Source of the DNA: Pseudomonas sp. MM223
GTDB taxonomy: Bacteria > Pseudomonadota > Gammaproteobacteria > Pseudomonadales > Pseudomonadaceae
NCBI GenBank assembly: GCA_947090765.1
Contig: OX352322.1
Location: 98,501-162,500, forward strand
Length of the DNA stretch: 64,000 nt
Direction of reading: 5' to 3'
Shown here: positions 45,336 to 54,814 of the stretch, piece after piece
How the letters are laid out: each line of letters opens with the position of its first letter
Numbering within the stretch: position 1 is the first letter of the stretch
Program-made: the position numbers and the translations under genes
The notes under the pieces: model-generated
The model's input: only the letters and a program-made list of their open reading frames with translations
What the model was told of the DNA's origin: nothing
Databases searched by the model: none

Positions 45336-46742
45336 TCACCGCTGCCGTGTAGCACCACTCGGCCGCTCAGGCCCCTGCCGCCGCCAGCGCAGCAACCCTG
45401 CCGCCAGGATCAGCCCCGCAAGCAAGGCGGCCAGCCCGTAAAGCTCGTCGTAGCCAAGCAACGGCTTCTCGATACGCAGGTAGCCCTCTTCCCTGAGCAG
45501 TTCTTTCAACGCCCCGTTGGCCTGCTCCAGGCTGACCTGGCGCAGTTTGCGCACCGGGTTGGCAAAACGCCCGTCGGTATAGTCGTTCAGCGCACCCCAG
45601 TAATAGTCGGCCAAGGCGCTGTTGCCCTGGGTGCTCCAGCTTTCCTTGGCGACGCTGGCGTCCTTGATGCGGGCGAAGGTGTCCGGGTCCAGGCCTTCCT
45701 TGCGCAGGTGGTCGAACAGGGCCTGCATGACCTTGACTGCCTTGTCGATGTCATCGCGCTCAAGGTCCGCATTGAGGCTGAGCAGGCCGGTATCACCGAA
45801 GCTTTCGCGTTGTACCGAGGGGCCGTAGGACAGCCCGTTACGCAGGCGCAACTGGTCGTACAGTGCCCAGTCCAGGTAACGCGACAGCAGGTCGAGGGTA
45901 GCCTGGTGGTCGTTGTCCAGCACTGGCTCGATGAACAGCCAATGCATTTTGACGCTGTCACCCAGCCAGCCGCGGGTCAGGTCGCGACGTTGCTCGGCCT
46001 GTTGGGTGATGCTTTCCAGGTTGCGGCGCTCTTCGGGCTCGGTGGCCGGAAGCTCGCCAAAGGTGCGTTCCAGATAGGCCGGCAGCAGGCGGTCGAGGCC
46101 GCCGACCATGATCAGCGTCATGTTGTTGGCCGCGTACCAGTGGTCACGCAAGGCTTGTACTTGCTCCAGGGTCATGTCGTCGAGGTTGGAACGCTCCGGG
46201 CATTTCAGGCCCAGTTCGGTGGCCAACTGGTCGCTGGCCGGGTGGCCGATATCCTGGCGGTCGAGCCAGCGCTGCAGGTGGCCATAGTGGCCGCCGTCTT
46301 CGCGCTCGATGATACGCTTGGCGGTTGCCAGGGCCTTGGCATCGAAGTGGGTATCGCGGATGACCGCCAGCAGCAGGTCGAGCACCTTGCGCTGGTTGCG
46401 CGCCGGGGCTTCGATGACAAAGGTGGTGTCGGCGCTGCTGGTATAGGCGTTCCACTCGCCGCCAAGCGCTTGCAGGCGCTCTTCCAGCCCGCCCTCGCCT
46501 GTTTCGTCGATGCCGCTGAACAACAGGTGCTCAAGCAGGTGCGGCAGCTCTTTCTGCTCGCAGTCGAAGTCGTCCAGGCCTACCCCGACCACCAGCCGGA
46601 TCGCCACATGATCGCGCTCGTAGCCGTTTTTCAGGATGACCTGCAGGCCATTGGGCAGCAGGTAGCCTTCAACCCGTGAGCGGTCGAGGGCCAATGAGGG
46701 CAGGCTGCAAATCAGCAGGCAAACGAACATCAGGCAACGCAT
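45336..46742 (-). CDS. M16-family zinc metallopeptidase, periplasmic, membrane-anchored
   Basis: Insulinase-like protease of 468 residues. Signal peptide (ending PSLALD), then the M16 zinc site in inverted form HLLEH (LPHLLEHLLFSG) with the third ligand in IIEREDGGHYGHL, and a second inactive M16 half (about 210-420) with the RLRNGLSYG motif that helps bind substrate. A C-terminal helix (about 435-453, LAALLAGLILAAGLL) probably anchors it. Half the length of pitrilysin, similar to the PqqF/YmxG size class. Target peptides unknown. Confidence 0.88.
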   Translation of the reverse strand: MRCLMFVCLLICSLPSLALDRSRVEGYLLPNGLQVILKNGYERDHVAIRLVVGVGLDDFDCEQKELPHLLEHLLFSGIDETGEGGLEERLQALGGEWNAYTSSADTTFVIEAPARNQRKVLDLLLAVIRDTHFDAKALATAKRIIEREDGGHYGHLQRWLDRQDIGHPASDQLATELGLKCPERSNLDDMTLEQVQALRDHWYAANNMTLIMVGGLDRLLPAYLERTFGELPATEPEERRNLESITQQAEQRRDLTRGWLGDSVKMHWLFIEPVLDNDHQATLDLLSRYLDWALYDQLRLRNGLSYGPSVQRESFGDTGLLSLNADLERDDIDKAVKVMQALFDHLRKEGLDPDTFARIKDASVAKESWSTQGNSALADYYWGALNDYTDGRFANPVRKLRQVSLEQANGALKELLREEGYLRIEKPLLGYDELYGLAALLAGLILAAGLLRWRRQGPERPSGATRQR

Positions 46743-46772
46743 GGGCGAGCGAGGGTCCTCTGGTAGGCAAAA

Positions 46773-48431
46773 TCAGGGCAGACGGGCTTCGTCCGGTACG
46801 CTGTCAAGCATCAGGCCGCCGGTGTCCGAGCCGCCCAGTACCACATAGGCACTGCTGCAGAACAAAGAGTTCAACCGCTTCATGTCGGCGATCAGCTCCA
46901 AGTGTAGCGAACTGGTCTCGATACTTTGCACCACCTTACGCTGCAAGCGGCTGACATGGGCGTGTGCCAGGCGCCGTTCCTGTGCGCGAAAACGGCGTTT
47001 TTCCCGCAGTAGCAGGCGGGCGCTTTCCGGGTCGGCACTGAGAAAAACCGACAGGCCCAGACGCAGGTTGGCCAGTAATTGCTCCTGCAGGCCGGTCAGT
47101 TCCTCCAGGCCTGTTTGGGAAAACTCCCGGCGCTGGCTGGTTTTCTGCTGCTGGACCTTGCGCAGCATGCGTTCGATCAGGTCGCAGGCCAGCTTGAGGT
47201 TGATCGCCAGTTCGATGATTTCGGCCCAGCGGCGATTGTCCTGCTCGCTGAGGTCTTCACGCGACATCTGCGCCAGGTACAGTTTGATTGCGCTGTACAG
47301 GGCTTCGGCGTCTTCGCCCAGGGCGCGAACCTGCTGCGGCAGGGCCGTCTGGGTGCCTCGCAGTGCGCCGAGCATGGCTTCGAGCAGGCTGTCGACGATA
47401 TCGCCCAGGCGCAGGGTTTCGCGGCATGCGTTGGCCAAGGCCAGGCTGGGTGTTTCCAGTGCCGAGGCGTCAAGGTGGCGTGGGCGCACTTGCCCGTTGG
47501 CGGTTTCGCGCTCGGGCAGCAAGGTATTGCACAGCCGCCCCATGAGTTTGACCGTTGGCAGCATCAGCAGGCAGCGCAGCGTGTTGTAGAGCAGGTGGAA
47601 ACCGATGACCAGATCTTGCGGGCTGAAGCTCAGCGAGTCCATCCACGCCACCAACGGGTGCAGCACCGGGATGATCAGCACTAGACCGAGCAGCTTGTAC
47701 AGCAGGCTGCCCAAGGCCACCCGGCGCCCGGCAGTGTTCTGCATGCTGGTGCTGATGAAGGCCAGCAAGCCACTGCCGATGTTGGCGCCGACCACCAGGC
47801 CGATGGCCACCGGCAGGCTGATGACTTCGGCGCCGGCCAATGTCGCGGTGAGCAGCACGGCGGCCAGGCTGGAATAGGAAATCATGGCGAACATGGCGCC
47901 GACCAAGGCGTCGAGCATGATATCGCCGGTCAATGAAGCAAACAGCACTTTCACGCCTTGGGCATGGGTGATCGGCGCGGCTGCCTGCACGATCAGTTCC
48001 AGTGCCAGGATGATCAGGCCAAGCCCAATGCCCACCCGGCCCAGCTGGCCAGCCCGTGTCTGCTTGCGCGAAAGGAAGAAGATCACACCCAGGAAGATCA
48101 GCAGCGGTGACAGCCACGACAGGTCGAAGGTCAGTACCCGGGCCATCAGCGCGGTACCGACATCGGCACCCAGCATGATCGCCAGGGCCGGGGTCATGGC
48201 CATCAGGCCCTGGCCGACGAAGGACGTGACCAGCATGGCCGTGGCGTTACTGCTTTGCACCATGGCGGTGACCAGAATGCCGGCGATGAACGCCAGTGGG
48301 CGCTTGTTCATGTTCTGGCTGATGATGCGCCGCAGGTTCGAGCCGAATACCCGAAGGATGCCGGTACGCACGATATGGGTGCCCCAGACCAGCAGCGTCA
48401 CGGCCGAAAGCAGGTTGAGCAGGGTCAGCAT
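46773..48431 (-). CDS. Na+/phosphate symporter family protein with PhoU-like domain
   Basis: A 552-residue protein: two Na_Pi_cotrans repeats with the QSSNAT/TS signature (TAMVQSSNATAMLVTSFVG and the later MISYSSLAAVLLTATLAG), about nine helices over residues 1-310, then a cytoplasmic PhoU-like helical region (about 330-540). Likely imports or exports phosphate with sodium. The ATG at 48431 follows AGGGGG; an earlier ATG at 48452 is possible. Single gene, minus strand. Confidence 0.9.
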   Translation of the reverse strand: MLTLLNLLSAVTLLVWGTHIVRTGILRVFGSNLRRIISQNMNKRPLAFIAGILVTAMVQSSNATAMLVTSFVGQGLMAMTPALAIMLGADVGTALMARVLTFDLSWLSPLLIFLGVIFFLSRKQTRAGQLGRVGIGLGLIILALELIVQAAAPITHAQGVKVLFASLTGDIMLDALVGAMFAMISYSSLAAVLLTATLAGAEVISLPVAIGLVVGANIGSGLLAFISTSMQNTAGRRVALGSLLYKLLGLVLIIPVLHPLVAWMDSLSFSPQDLVIGFHLLYNTLRCLLMLPTVKLMGRLCNTLLPERETANGQVRPRHLDASALETPSLALANACRETLRLGDIVDSLLEAMLGALRGTQTALPQQVRALGEDAEALYSAIKLYLAQMSREDLSEQDNRRWAEIIELAINLKLACDLIERMLRKVQQQKTSQRREFSQTGLEELTGLQEQLLANLRLGLSVFLSADPESARLLLREKRRFRAQERRLAHAHVSRLQRKVVQSIETSSLHLELIADMKRLNSLFCSSAYVVLGGSDTGGLMLDSVPDEARLP

Positions 48432-48583
48432 GGCAAAGGCCCCCTGGTGCACTGGCCCAGCGGGCCAAGAAAAGAAACGTGAGCGTTTGAAGAATTTTCA
48501 GTGCTCACTCAAAGCTTTAGTTGTTTTGCGCAGCTGTCGCCAGCTTCGCATGGCTGTCATTTGTTTGAAACCGATCAGACATG

Positions 48584-48612
48584 AAAAAAGGGCCCTGCGA
48601 AGGGCCCTTTCT
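48584..48612. terminator. Bidirectional Rho-independent terminator
   Basis: AAAGGGCCCT-GCGA-AGGGCCCTTT with A run on one side and T on the other (48584-48612). It lies just after the terC stop on the minus strand and separates terC from the Na/Pi gene. Confidence 0.88.
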
Positions 48613-48630
48613 GTTTTGCGCTTCCTGGGT

Positions 48631-49401
48631 TTATTGACCCGGAATGTCCTTGCGCAGTTTCACCGGGTCATGCTCTTTGCCTTCCTTGCGGGCCGAGGCG
48701 GTGCGCATGCGGATGTTGATGGCCTCCACCGCCAGCGAGAAGGCCATGGCGAAGTAGACGTAGCCCTTCGGCACGTGCACGTCGAATGCTTCGGCGATCA
48801 GCACGGTACCGACCACGATCAGGAACGACAGCGCGAGCATCTTCAGCGACGGGTGCTTGTCGATGAAATTGCTGATGGCGCCGGCGCACAGCATCATCAC
48901 CAGCACGGCTACGACGATGGCGGCGATCATTACCGGCACGTGCGAAACCATGCCTACTGCGGTGATTACCGAGTCCAGCGAGAACACGATGTCGATGATG
49001 GCGATCTGGATGATGGTGTAGAAGAACTTGCCACCCGCGCCTTTGGGCTCATCCGGGTTTTCGTCTTCACCTTCCAGGCCGTGGTAGATCTCTTGCGAGC
49101 TTTTCCATAGCAGGAACAGGCCACCGAAGAACAGGATCAGGTCACGCCCGGAGATGCCTTGGCCGAATACCACGAACAAGTCGGCGGTAAGGCGCATGAC
49201 CCAGGTAATCGACAACAGCAGCATGATACGGGTGACCATGGCCAGGGCCAGGCCGAAGATCCGGGTGCGCGGCTGCATGTGCTTGGGCATGCGGCTGACC
49301 AGGATCGAGATCATGATGATGTTGTCGATACCGAGGACGATCTCAAGCGCGGTAAGGGTAAAAAAGGCAACCCAGATTTCCGGGCTGGTCAGCCATTCCA
49401 T
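48631..49401 (-). CDS. TerC-family integral membrane protein
   Basis: A 256-residue protein of the TerC/Alx family with about seven helices. The conserved acidic membrane motifs are visible: ALEIVLGIDNIIMISILVSR and IDIVFSLDSVITAVGM. Members move metal ions, mainly Mn2+, out of the cell or into exported metalloproteins; the ion here is inferred. The ATG at 49401 gives MEWLTSPEIW and follows GAAGGAAA. I looked for a manganese (yybP-ykoY) riboswitch upstream and saw none in the 69 bases to citMHS. Confidence 0.9.
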   Translation of the reverse strand: MEWLTSPEIWVAFFTLTALEIVLGIDNIIMISILVSRMPKHMQPRTRIFGLALAMVTRIMLLLSITWVMRLTADLFVVFGQGISGRDLILFFGGLFLLWKSSQEIYHGLEGEDENPDEPKGAGGKFFYTIIQIAIIDIVFSLDSVITAVGMVSHVPVMIAAIVVAVLVMMLCAGAISNFIDKHPSLKMLALSFLIVVGTVLIAEAFDVHVPKGYVYFAMAFSLAVEAINIRMRTASARKEGKEHDPVKLRKDIPGQ

Positions 49402-49427
49402 GTATTTTCCTTCGAGCGGTAATGGCA

Positions 49428-49449
49428 ACGCGCCCCGGTCAGGGCGCGT
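49428..49449. terminator. Hairpin between citMHS and terC genes
   Basis: ACGCGCCC-CGGTCA-GGGCGCGT, 8-bp perfect stem, 22 bases after the CitMHS stop and 27 before the terC start (minus strand). Likely ends the CitMHS transcript; a T run is lacking. Confidence 0.6.
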
Positions 49450-49470
49450 CGCGTAGGTGATACGTATGTA

Positions 49471-50778
49471 TTAAAGACTACTGAACAGCGGGAAAATCCC
49501 CATCAGCAGTGCGGCGAGCATTATGCACAGGCATACCAGCACTGCCCACTTGAGCGTGAAGCGCTGATGATCGCCGAATTCGATACCAGCCAGGGCCACC
49601 AGCAGGTAGGTGGAAGGTACCAGCGGGCTGAGCAGGTGCACCGGTTGCCCGACGATCGACGCACGGGCCATTTCCACCGGGGTGATGCCGTAGTGGCTGG
49701 CGGCTTCGGCCAGCACGGGCAATACGCCGTAGTAGAAGGCATCGTTGGACATGAAGAAGGTGAACGGCATGCTCACGATTGCGGTAATGACAGCCAGGTA
49801 TGGGCCCAGCGCTTCGGGGATGACAGCCAGCAGGCTCTTGGACATGGCATCGACCATGCCGGTACCCGACAGGATGCCGGTGAAGATGCCGGCGGCAAAG
49901 ATCAACCCGGTCACGGCCAGCACGCTGCCGGCGTGGGCGGCGATGCGGTCCTTCTGCTGCTGCAGGCATGGGTAGTTGACGATCATGGCGATGCTGAAGG
50001 CGATCATGAACAGCACGGGCAGCGGCAGCACACCGGCGATCAGCGCGACCATCAGGGCGGCGGTCAGGGCACCGTTGAAGTACAGCAGCTTGGGGCGGCG
50101 TGCTTCCGGGAATTGCGAAACGGTGATTTCGCTGTGGTCGATGTCGTCGGTCGGCAGGTGCAGTTCGCCCAGGCGGGCACGTTCACGTTTGCCGTACATG
50201 TAGGCAATGGCCAGGATCGCCAGCACGCCGAACAGCATGGCCGGGATCATCGGCACGAAGATGTCTGACGGGTCGACGTGCAGGGCGCTTGCAGCGCGGG
50301 CAGTCGGGCCACCCCAGGGGGTCATGTTCATCACCCCGCCGGCGAGAATGATCAGGCCGGCCATGATCCGCGGGCTCATCCCCAGGCGGCTGTACATCGG
50401 CAGCATGGCGGCGCAGCAGATCATGTAGGTGGTGGCGCCGTCACCGTCGAGCGAGACCACCAAGGCCAGCACGGCAGTGCCGACAGAGACTTTCAGCGGG
50501 TCGCCCTTGACCAGTTTGAGGATCTTGCGCACGGCCGGGTCGAACAGGCCGGAGTCGATCATCAGGGCGAAGTAGAGGATGGCGAACATCAGCATGACGC
50601 CGGTAGGTGCGAGCTTGCTGATGCCTTCGAGCATCATGGGGCCGATCTTGGCGGAGAAACCGCCGAACAGGGCGAACAGGATCGGTACCAGGATCAGCGC
50701 GATCAAGGCCGACAGGCGCTTGGTCATGATCAGGTACATGAAGGTGATGACCATGGCAAAGCCGAGGAAGGTCAGCAT
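49471..50778 (-). CDS. CitMHS-family divalent metal-citrate:H+ symporter
   Basis: Imports citrate complexed with Mg2+ or similar ions. The 435-residue protein has about twelve helices and CitMHS signatures: VVSLDGDGATTYMICCAAMLPMY in part (DGDGATTY), GGVMNMTPWGGPTARAAS (MNMTPWGGP), and the late PFTFFMSNDAFYYGVLPV (SNDAFYYG). RBS GGAG lies before the ATG. The 267 bases upstream hold its promoter; I see no clear sensor gene or site. Confidence 0.92.
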   Translation of the reverse strand: MLTFLGFAMVITFMYLIMTKRLSALIALILVPILFALFGGFSAKIGPMMLEGISKLAPTGVMLMFAILYFALMIDSGLFDPAVRKILKLVKGDPLKVSVGTAVLALVVSLDGDGATTYMICCAAMLPMYSRLGMSPRIMAGLIILAGGVMNMTPWGGPTARAASALHVDPSDIFVPMIPAMLFGVLAILAIAYMYGKRERARLGELHLPTDDIDHSEITVSQFPEARRPKLLYFNGALTAALMVALIAGVLPLPVLFMIAFSIAMIVNYPCLQQQKDRIAAHAGSVLAVTGLIFAAGIFTGILSGTGMVDAMSKSLLAVIPEALGPYLAVITAIVSMPFTFFMSNDAFYYGVLPVLAEAASHYGITPVEMARASIVGQPVHLLSPLVPSTYLLVALAGIEFGDHQRFTLKWAVLVCLCIMLAALLMGIFPLFSSL

Positions 50779-51045
50779 GGCAATACTCCAGGCGTGGCGC
50801 GGCGAAAGGAAAGTCGATTCGGGCGGATCAGCGCGTCGGGCGCTGTGCAGGGAGCATGCGGAGGGGGACTACGAAAAGGCGGGCACAGGAATACATCAGA
50901 ATCACCATTGTTGTTGTTGATTGGGCCGGGCGCGGTATTTACCGGGTGCCCTGGCTGACCGGTCTTGTGCCGGTAGTGGGGGCTATCCTATGAGGGCAAG
51001 CTTTCAGCCAGCTTTCGCTGAAGCAAAGGCGACGAGAGGTAGGTG

Positions 51046-51447
51046 ATGCAGAATGTGACCGAAGGGGGCTGCCATTGCGGCGCGTTGCGTTACCGGTTGA
51101 AGGGTGAACTGACAGACATTGCCCACTGCCACTGCACGATCTGCCGTCGGGTAAGCGGCGGGCTGGTGGTGACCTGGCTCACCCTGCCCCGTTCGGGGTT
51201 TCAGTGGCTGGCGGGTGAGCCGAACTGCTATGTGGCACCGGCCAGTTGTAGCCGGTACTTCTGTGGGCACTGCGGGGCGCATGTGGCACTGGTGACCACG
51301 CACAGCCCGGAAACAGTCGATGTGACGGTGGCGACACTGGATCACCCAGAGCAGGTCAGGGCCAACAGGCATATCTGGGTGGGCAGCCGGTTGCCGTGGT
51401 TGCATCTGGATGAGGATCTGCCAGAAGAGGATGGCGAAAGCCTGTAA
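51046..51447 (+). CDS. GFA-family protein (glutathione-dependent formaldehyde-activating enzyme-like)
   Basis: A 133-residue zinc-binding protein with the GFA cysteine pattern: GGCHCGALRYR, AHCHCTICRRVSGG and YFCGHCGAHV. Members use or bind glutathione and zinc, and only some act on formaldehyde; the true substrate is unknown. The ATG at 51046 is chosen over the GTG at 51043; GAGAGGT lies just upstream. It stands alone between the CitMHS promoter and a REP-like pair. Confidence 0.9.
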   Translation: MQNVTEGGCHCGALRYRLKGELTDIAHCHCTICRRVSGGLVVTWLTLPRSGFQWLAGEPNCYVAPASCSRYFCGHCGAHVALVTTHSPETVDVTVATLDHPEQVRANRHIWVGSRLPWLHLDEDLPEEDGESL

Positions 51448-51469
51448 GGGATTGTGCTGGTGCAGCAGG

Positions 51470-51558
51470 CCCTATCGCCGGCAAGCCAGCGCCCACGGGT
51501 ACCCCACCACCGTCAAGCCTGTGGTGATCCTGTGGGCGCTGGCTTGCCGGCGATAGGG
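51470..51558. repeat. Perfect inverted repeat, second REP-like family
   Basis: CCCTATCGCCGGCAAGCCAG (continuing CGCCCAC) and its exact complement, 27 bp each, around 35 bases. It lies between the GFA gene and the convergent DUF4105 gene. Confidence 0.9.
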
Positions 51559-51573
51559 CCGGTACAGCCATGC

Positions 51574-53528
51574 TTACAACTGCAGGCCGCCGGCAGCTTT
51601 GTGCAGCGTTCGCAGATGCTCGCCGATCTGCTTCACATTGGCCTCGACCGCGGCAATTTCCTTGGCCCGTGATGGTTCCAGCAGCGCTCTCACCTCTTTG
51701 TCCAGGCTGGTGCTCAAGCGCAACAGCTGTGCCTGGCGTTCGCTGCTCACCTGTTCGAGGTGCTTGCGCTCTTCGGGTTGCGGCAGCCCGTAGCCCTTGG
51801 CATCGAGCAGCTCTGCCGGGCGGCTGAGGAAACCGCTGTTGGCGAGCATCTGTTTGAGGGTTGCGTCAGCTTTGTTGATGCTGCCATCTTTCAGCGCCGC
51901 AGCATTCAGGTAGCGCTGCTTGACCTCGTCCTGGGCCAGCAGCAGTTGCCGGCGCAAGCTGGCCTGCTCCAGCAGCAGCAACGCAGCGCTGGTGCGCAGG
52001 TCGGCCTTGGCGAACCAGGGGCGGCGTTGTTCGGCATCCAGGGCCAGCCAGTCTTCAACCAGGGCCTGCTTGATCGGCAGCTGTTTTCTCAGTACCTCGA
52101 ACATGGCCTGGTAGCGCTCACGATAGGAGTCGAAGCGGTAGCCCAGGCGCAATGCCTCGCGCGGGTTGTCGAGCACGCTGGTGTCGGCCAGCCCCTGCCC
52201 TTGAGCACGGCCAGCAGGCCGTTGGGCATGATGCTGTCGAGGTCGTTCAGGCGTGGGTTGGCCGTGCCACTGCGCAGCAGCTTCAGCGATTCCACCGCAC
52301 AGTTGTTGGACAGGAACCAATAGTTGCCGTCATAGCTCCAGTGCATCTCGGCGGCCTGACGCACCAGGTTTTCGACTTCATCGCGGCTGAGCTTCAAGGG
52401 CACCGAGGCCAGGCTGCGCAGTTCGGTCTTGGTGTATTCATCGATCACCTGGCCCAGCGGCAACACGAACAATCGCGAGGGGTAGACACCGACCAGGCCG
52501 TCCCAGCTGGACAGCTGCACGTCGTTGACGAAGGCGCGGTATGACAGCACCAGGCTCTGGTCGAGGTCCAGGCGGCAGTCCGGCCCGCGCGGGCGGCCGG
52601 GCTTGCAGATCACCAGGCGCAACATGCTGTGGCCCCAGCGGCTGACCAGGTTCTGGTTGGCTTCGGCCAGCAGGTAGTCCACTTCATACACCCGCTCAGG
52701 GTCGATTTCACCCAGCGGCTGGCGGGCAAAGTCGCTGCCCGCGTTGATGAACGGCAGGCCTTTGGCGCAGGTGTCCTGTTGGGGTGCCCAGACGAAGTGC
52801 TCGCGCAGGTATTGGTTGAGCGCCGGGCGGCGGCAGCCGTAGCTCGGGTCGAGGAGGAAGTACTCCATGTTGACCGCGATGTACTCCTTGGGGCTGCTTA
52901 GCTCGTAACTGTCGGGGCTGCGCACGAACTGGCCATTTTGCTGCTCGCGCTCGCCGCGTCGGCCCACGTATTGCTGCCAGCCGGCAAGGTCGAGCAGGCG
53001 CGGGTCGTCGCTGAGTGTGAAGCGGCGCTCAGCCTGGCCGCGGCATTCTTCGGGCAGGCCAATCTTGCCCAGCGTGCCTTGCTGGCGCTTGCAGCGGGCA
53101 ATCAGCGAATTTTCGGCCCTGGGCCACAGGCGGGCACGGTCGTAGATATGGGTGAGCTCGTGCAACACGGTGGCCAGCAGCTCTTCACGCACCGTGCCAT
53201 GCGGGCGGTTGGTGCGCTCGGTGGCGGCGCTGCCATCGGTGAGGCCGGGCAGCAGGCGACGGTTGAGTTCGAGGGTGGACACCAGCGATGCCTGACCATA
53301 GGCGTCGGCCGGCATGGTGTCGCTCCAGCTGACCCGTACACGACGGTCCAGCTGCTGTTTGAAGCGCGGAGGTAGCTTGCCCATGGCCTCGTCCAGCAAC
53401 GCCTGGGTGGCCTGGGTTTGTTGTGGGTCGAGGCCGGATGCCTGCAGCTGGAGCTGCAGGTCGGCCAATGCGGGTGTGCCGAGCAGCGTCAGGGCGCAGC
53501 CGAGCAGCCAGGCACGTATGCGGTTCAC
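51574..53528 (-). pseudogene. Large periplasmic protein with HExxH motif and DUF4105 (Lnb_N-like) domain, broken by a one-base deletion (probable sequence error)
   Basis: Signal peptide (ending TPALAD), then a first domain (about 25-300) with a zinc-peptidase-like HELTH in ATVLHELTHIYDRA, then the DUF4105 domain (about 300-460) with its conserved His in WGHSMLRL and Cys in SNNCAVESL, and a long helical C-terminus rich in Leu, Glu and Gln. DUF4105 is related to the N-terminal domain of Bacteroides Lnb (lipoprotein acylation), so a Cys/His acyl-transfer or peptidase activity is possible. At 52197-52200 one C/G is missing; GGCCAG in place of GGCAG gives KGQGLADTSVL and a 651-residue protein. Confidence 0.82.
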
Positions 53529-53845
53529 AGCGCGAGGATGGCTTCGGCCAGTACCTGGTCGCTGGCGCCGCGTGCTTCTGGCACGCGCTCGCGCAGGGTG
53601 CTGAAGGCGGCCTCAAGCTGGGCACCGCGAATGTCGCCATTGCTGGCGACGAAGCTGGCGGCGTCGTCGTGGGCTTCGCGTACCACTTTGGAGTCGCGAA
53701 TCGAGGTGGTGGTGTCTGAAGTGAAGTCGATCGAGCGGCCAAAGGCACGCACGATGATGTTGCTGGTGGCCACCAGAGTATGTGCCTGTGCCAGGTCGGC
53801 CAGCAGCAGCATGCCGAGGGTAGCGGCAATCAGCGGTTTACGCAT
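53525..53845 (-). CDS. Secreted DUF2388 protein, paralogue 1
   Basis: A 106-residue protein: signal peptide (ending LAQAH), then a compact domain with the DUF2388 pattern: TSNIIVRAFGRSIDFTSDTT, DDAASFVASNGDIRGAQLEAAF and a C-terminal AEAILAL. No cysteines. Its stop overlaps the start of the DUF4105 gene by 4 bases, so the two are translationally coupled. Function unknown. Confidence 0.85.
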   Translation of the reverse strand: MRKPLIAATLGMLLLADLAQAHTLVATSNIIVRAFGRSIDFTSDTTTSIRDSKVVREAHDDAASFVASNGDIRGAQLEAAFSTLRERVPEARGASDQVLAEAILAL

Positions 53846-53881
53846 GGAGCATCTCCGAAAAATACAGGGAGTCAGATGTAG

Positions 53882-54175
53882 TTATTGGACGAGAATTGCC
53901 TGCGCCAGTTCCAGATCGCCGACAGCGTGCTGCGAACAATTGTGGCGTAATGATTCCAGCGCGGCTTCCAGCCGCACACCACGGATCTGACCGTCGCTGG
54001 CAACGAAGGCAGCAGCATCGTCGCGCGCCTGGCGGACCAGTTTGCGATCAAACGGTGCGGTGGTGACCTGGCTGGTGACATAGCCCGTGATGACCAGGCT
54101 TTGCGTGGTGGTATCCATGGCATGGGCACTGGCCATGCCTGCAACGGAGAACAGCAGCGGCAACAGATAACGCAT
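53882..54175 (-). CDS. Secreted DUF2388 protein, paralogue 2 (divergent)
   Basis: 97 residues, signal peptide (ending SAHAMD), then the same domain: LVITGYVTSQVTTAPFDRKL, DDAAAFVASDGQIRGVRLEAAL, ending LAQAILVQ. It has one cysteine (RHNCSQH) and lacks the acidic T-S-D stretch of its neighbours, so it has diverged most. It lies 36 bases upstream of paralogue 1 on the same strand. Confidence 0.83.
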   Translation of the reverse strand: MRYLLPLLFSVAGMASAHAMDTTTQSLVITGYVTSQVTTAPFDRKLVRQARDDAAAFVASDGQIRGVRLEAALESLRHNCSQHAVGDLELAQAILVQ

Positions 54176-54263
54176 GGGCTCTACAACGGCTGGGAACGTG
54201 GGCGGTAAAGGTGGGTGCGGCTGTGCTGGTGGTGACCAGCACAGCTGAACGGCTCAGCCTGGC

Positions 54264-54581
54264 TTAGAGCGCCAGGATGGCCTGGGCCAGTTGCGCGTCG
54301 CTGGCCTGCAGGGCCGGCATTTGCGAGCGGATGTGCAGGAAAGCGCTTTCCAGCTTGGCACCGCGGATGTCGCCTTGGCTGCCAACGAAGCTGGCGGCGT
54401 CGTCACGCGCGGCCTGCACGATCTTGTCGTCTTTGAACGAAGAGGAAATATCGGAAGTGGCATCGGTGGACGCGGCCACCGCGCCAACGACGGCGTCGGT
54501 GGTGACAACGAAGCTGGTGGCGCTAGCGGTGCCGGCCAGGCTCAACATCAGGGCGGCGCCAATCAGGTATTTACGGGACAT
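54264..54581 (-). CDS. Secreted DUF2388 protein, paralogue 3
   Basis: 105 residues, signal peptide (ending TASATS), then VVTTDAVVGAVAASTDATSD, DDAASFVGSQGDIRGAKLESAF and the end AQAILAL. First gene of the minus-strand cluster DUF2388(3)-DUF2388(2)-DUF2388(1)-DUF4105. RBS AGGAG lies before the ATG. The three copies probably arose by tandem duplication. Some databases label the family otherwise, but no catalytic motif is visible. Confidence 0.85.
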   Translation of the reverse strand: MSRKYLIGAALMLSLAGTASATSFVVTTDAVVGAVAASTDATSDISSSFKDDKIVQAARDDAASFVGSQGDIRGAKLESAFLHIRSQMPALQASDAQLAQAILAL

Positions 54582-54814
54582 GATGGTGGACTCCTGGACT
54601 TAGGGACGGGTGGTTCTGCTTATCGGACGCTCATGCAGCTCGTCGCGGTACGTTTAACAGCGGCTTTCAACAGACTGTTAAGCCAAGCGTATCACGCGCC
54701 GTTGTTTGTGGAGGTTAATGAACGGCACCCCAATAAACTGTGATGGTGTGTTTTTAATTTTATTAAAACTGTACCTGTTGGCGGTTGAGCGGCTCTAGCC
54801 CGCGGCTTGGCAAT
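54582..54814. other. Promoter region of the DUF2388 cluster, no gene seen
   Basis: Contains an AT-rich block (TTTTTAATTTTATTAAAAC, about 54751-54769) and a short inverted repeat AACAG...CTGTT (about 54656-54678). On the minus strand this is the leader of the DUF2388/DUF4105 operon. No clear -35/-10 or -24/-12 site. Confidence 0.4.

Noticed and set aside
48255..49110. Long plus-strand open frame opposite the Na/Pi and terC genes
   Set aside because: It covers two conserved minus-strand genes plus their terminator and has no domain or ribosome site of its own.
49402..49470. Possible manganese riboswitch ahead of the terC gene
   Set aside because: The gap is only 69 bases and holds just a terminator-like hairpin and a ribosome site; no yybP-ykoY-like core.
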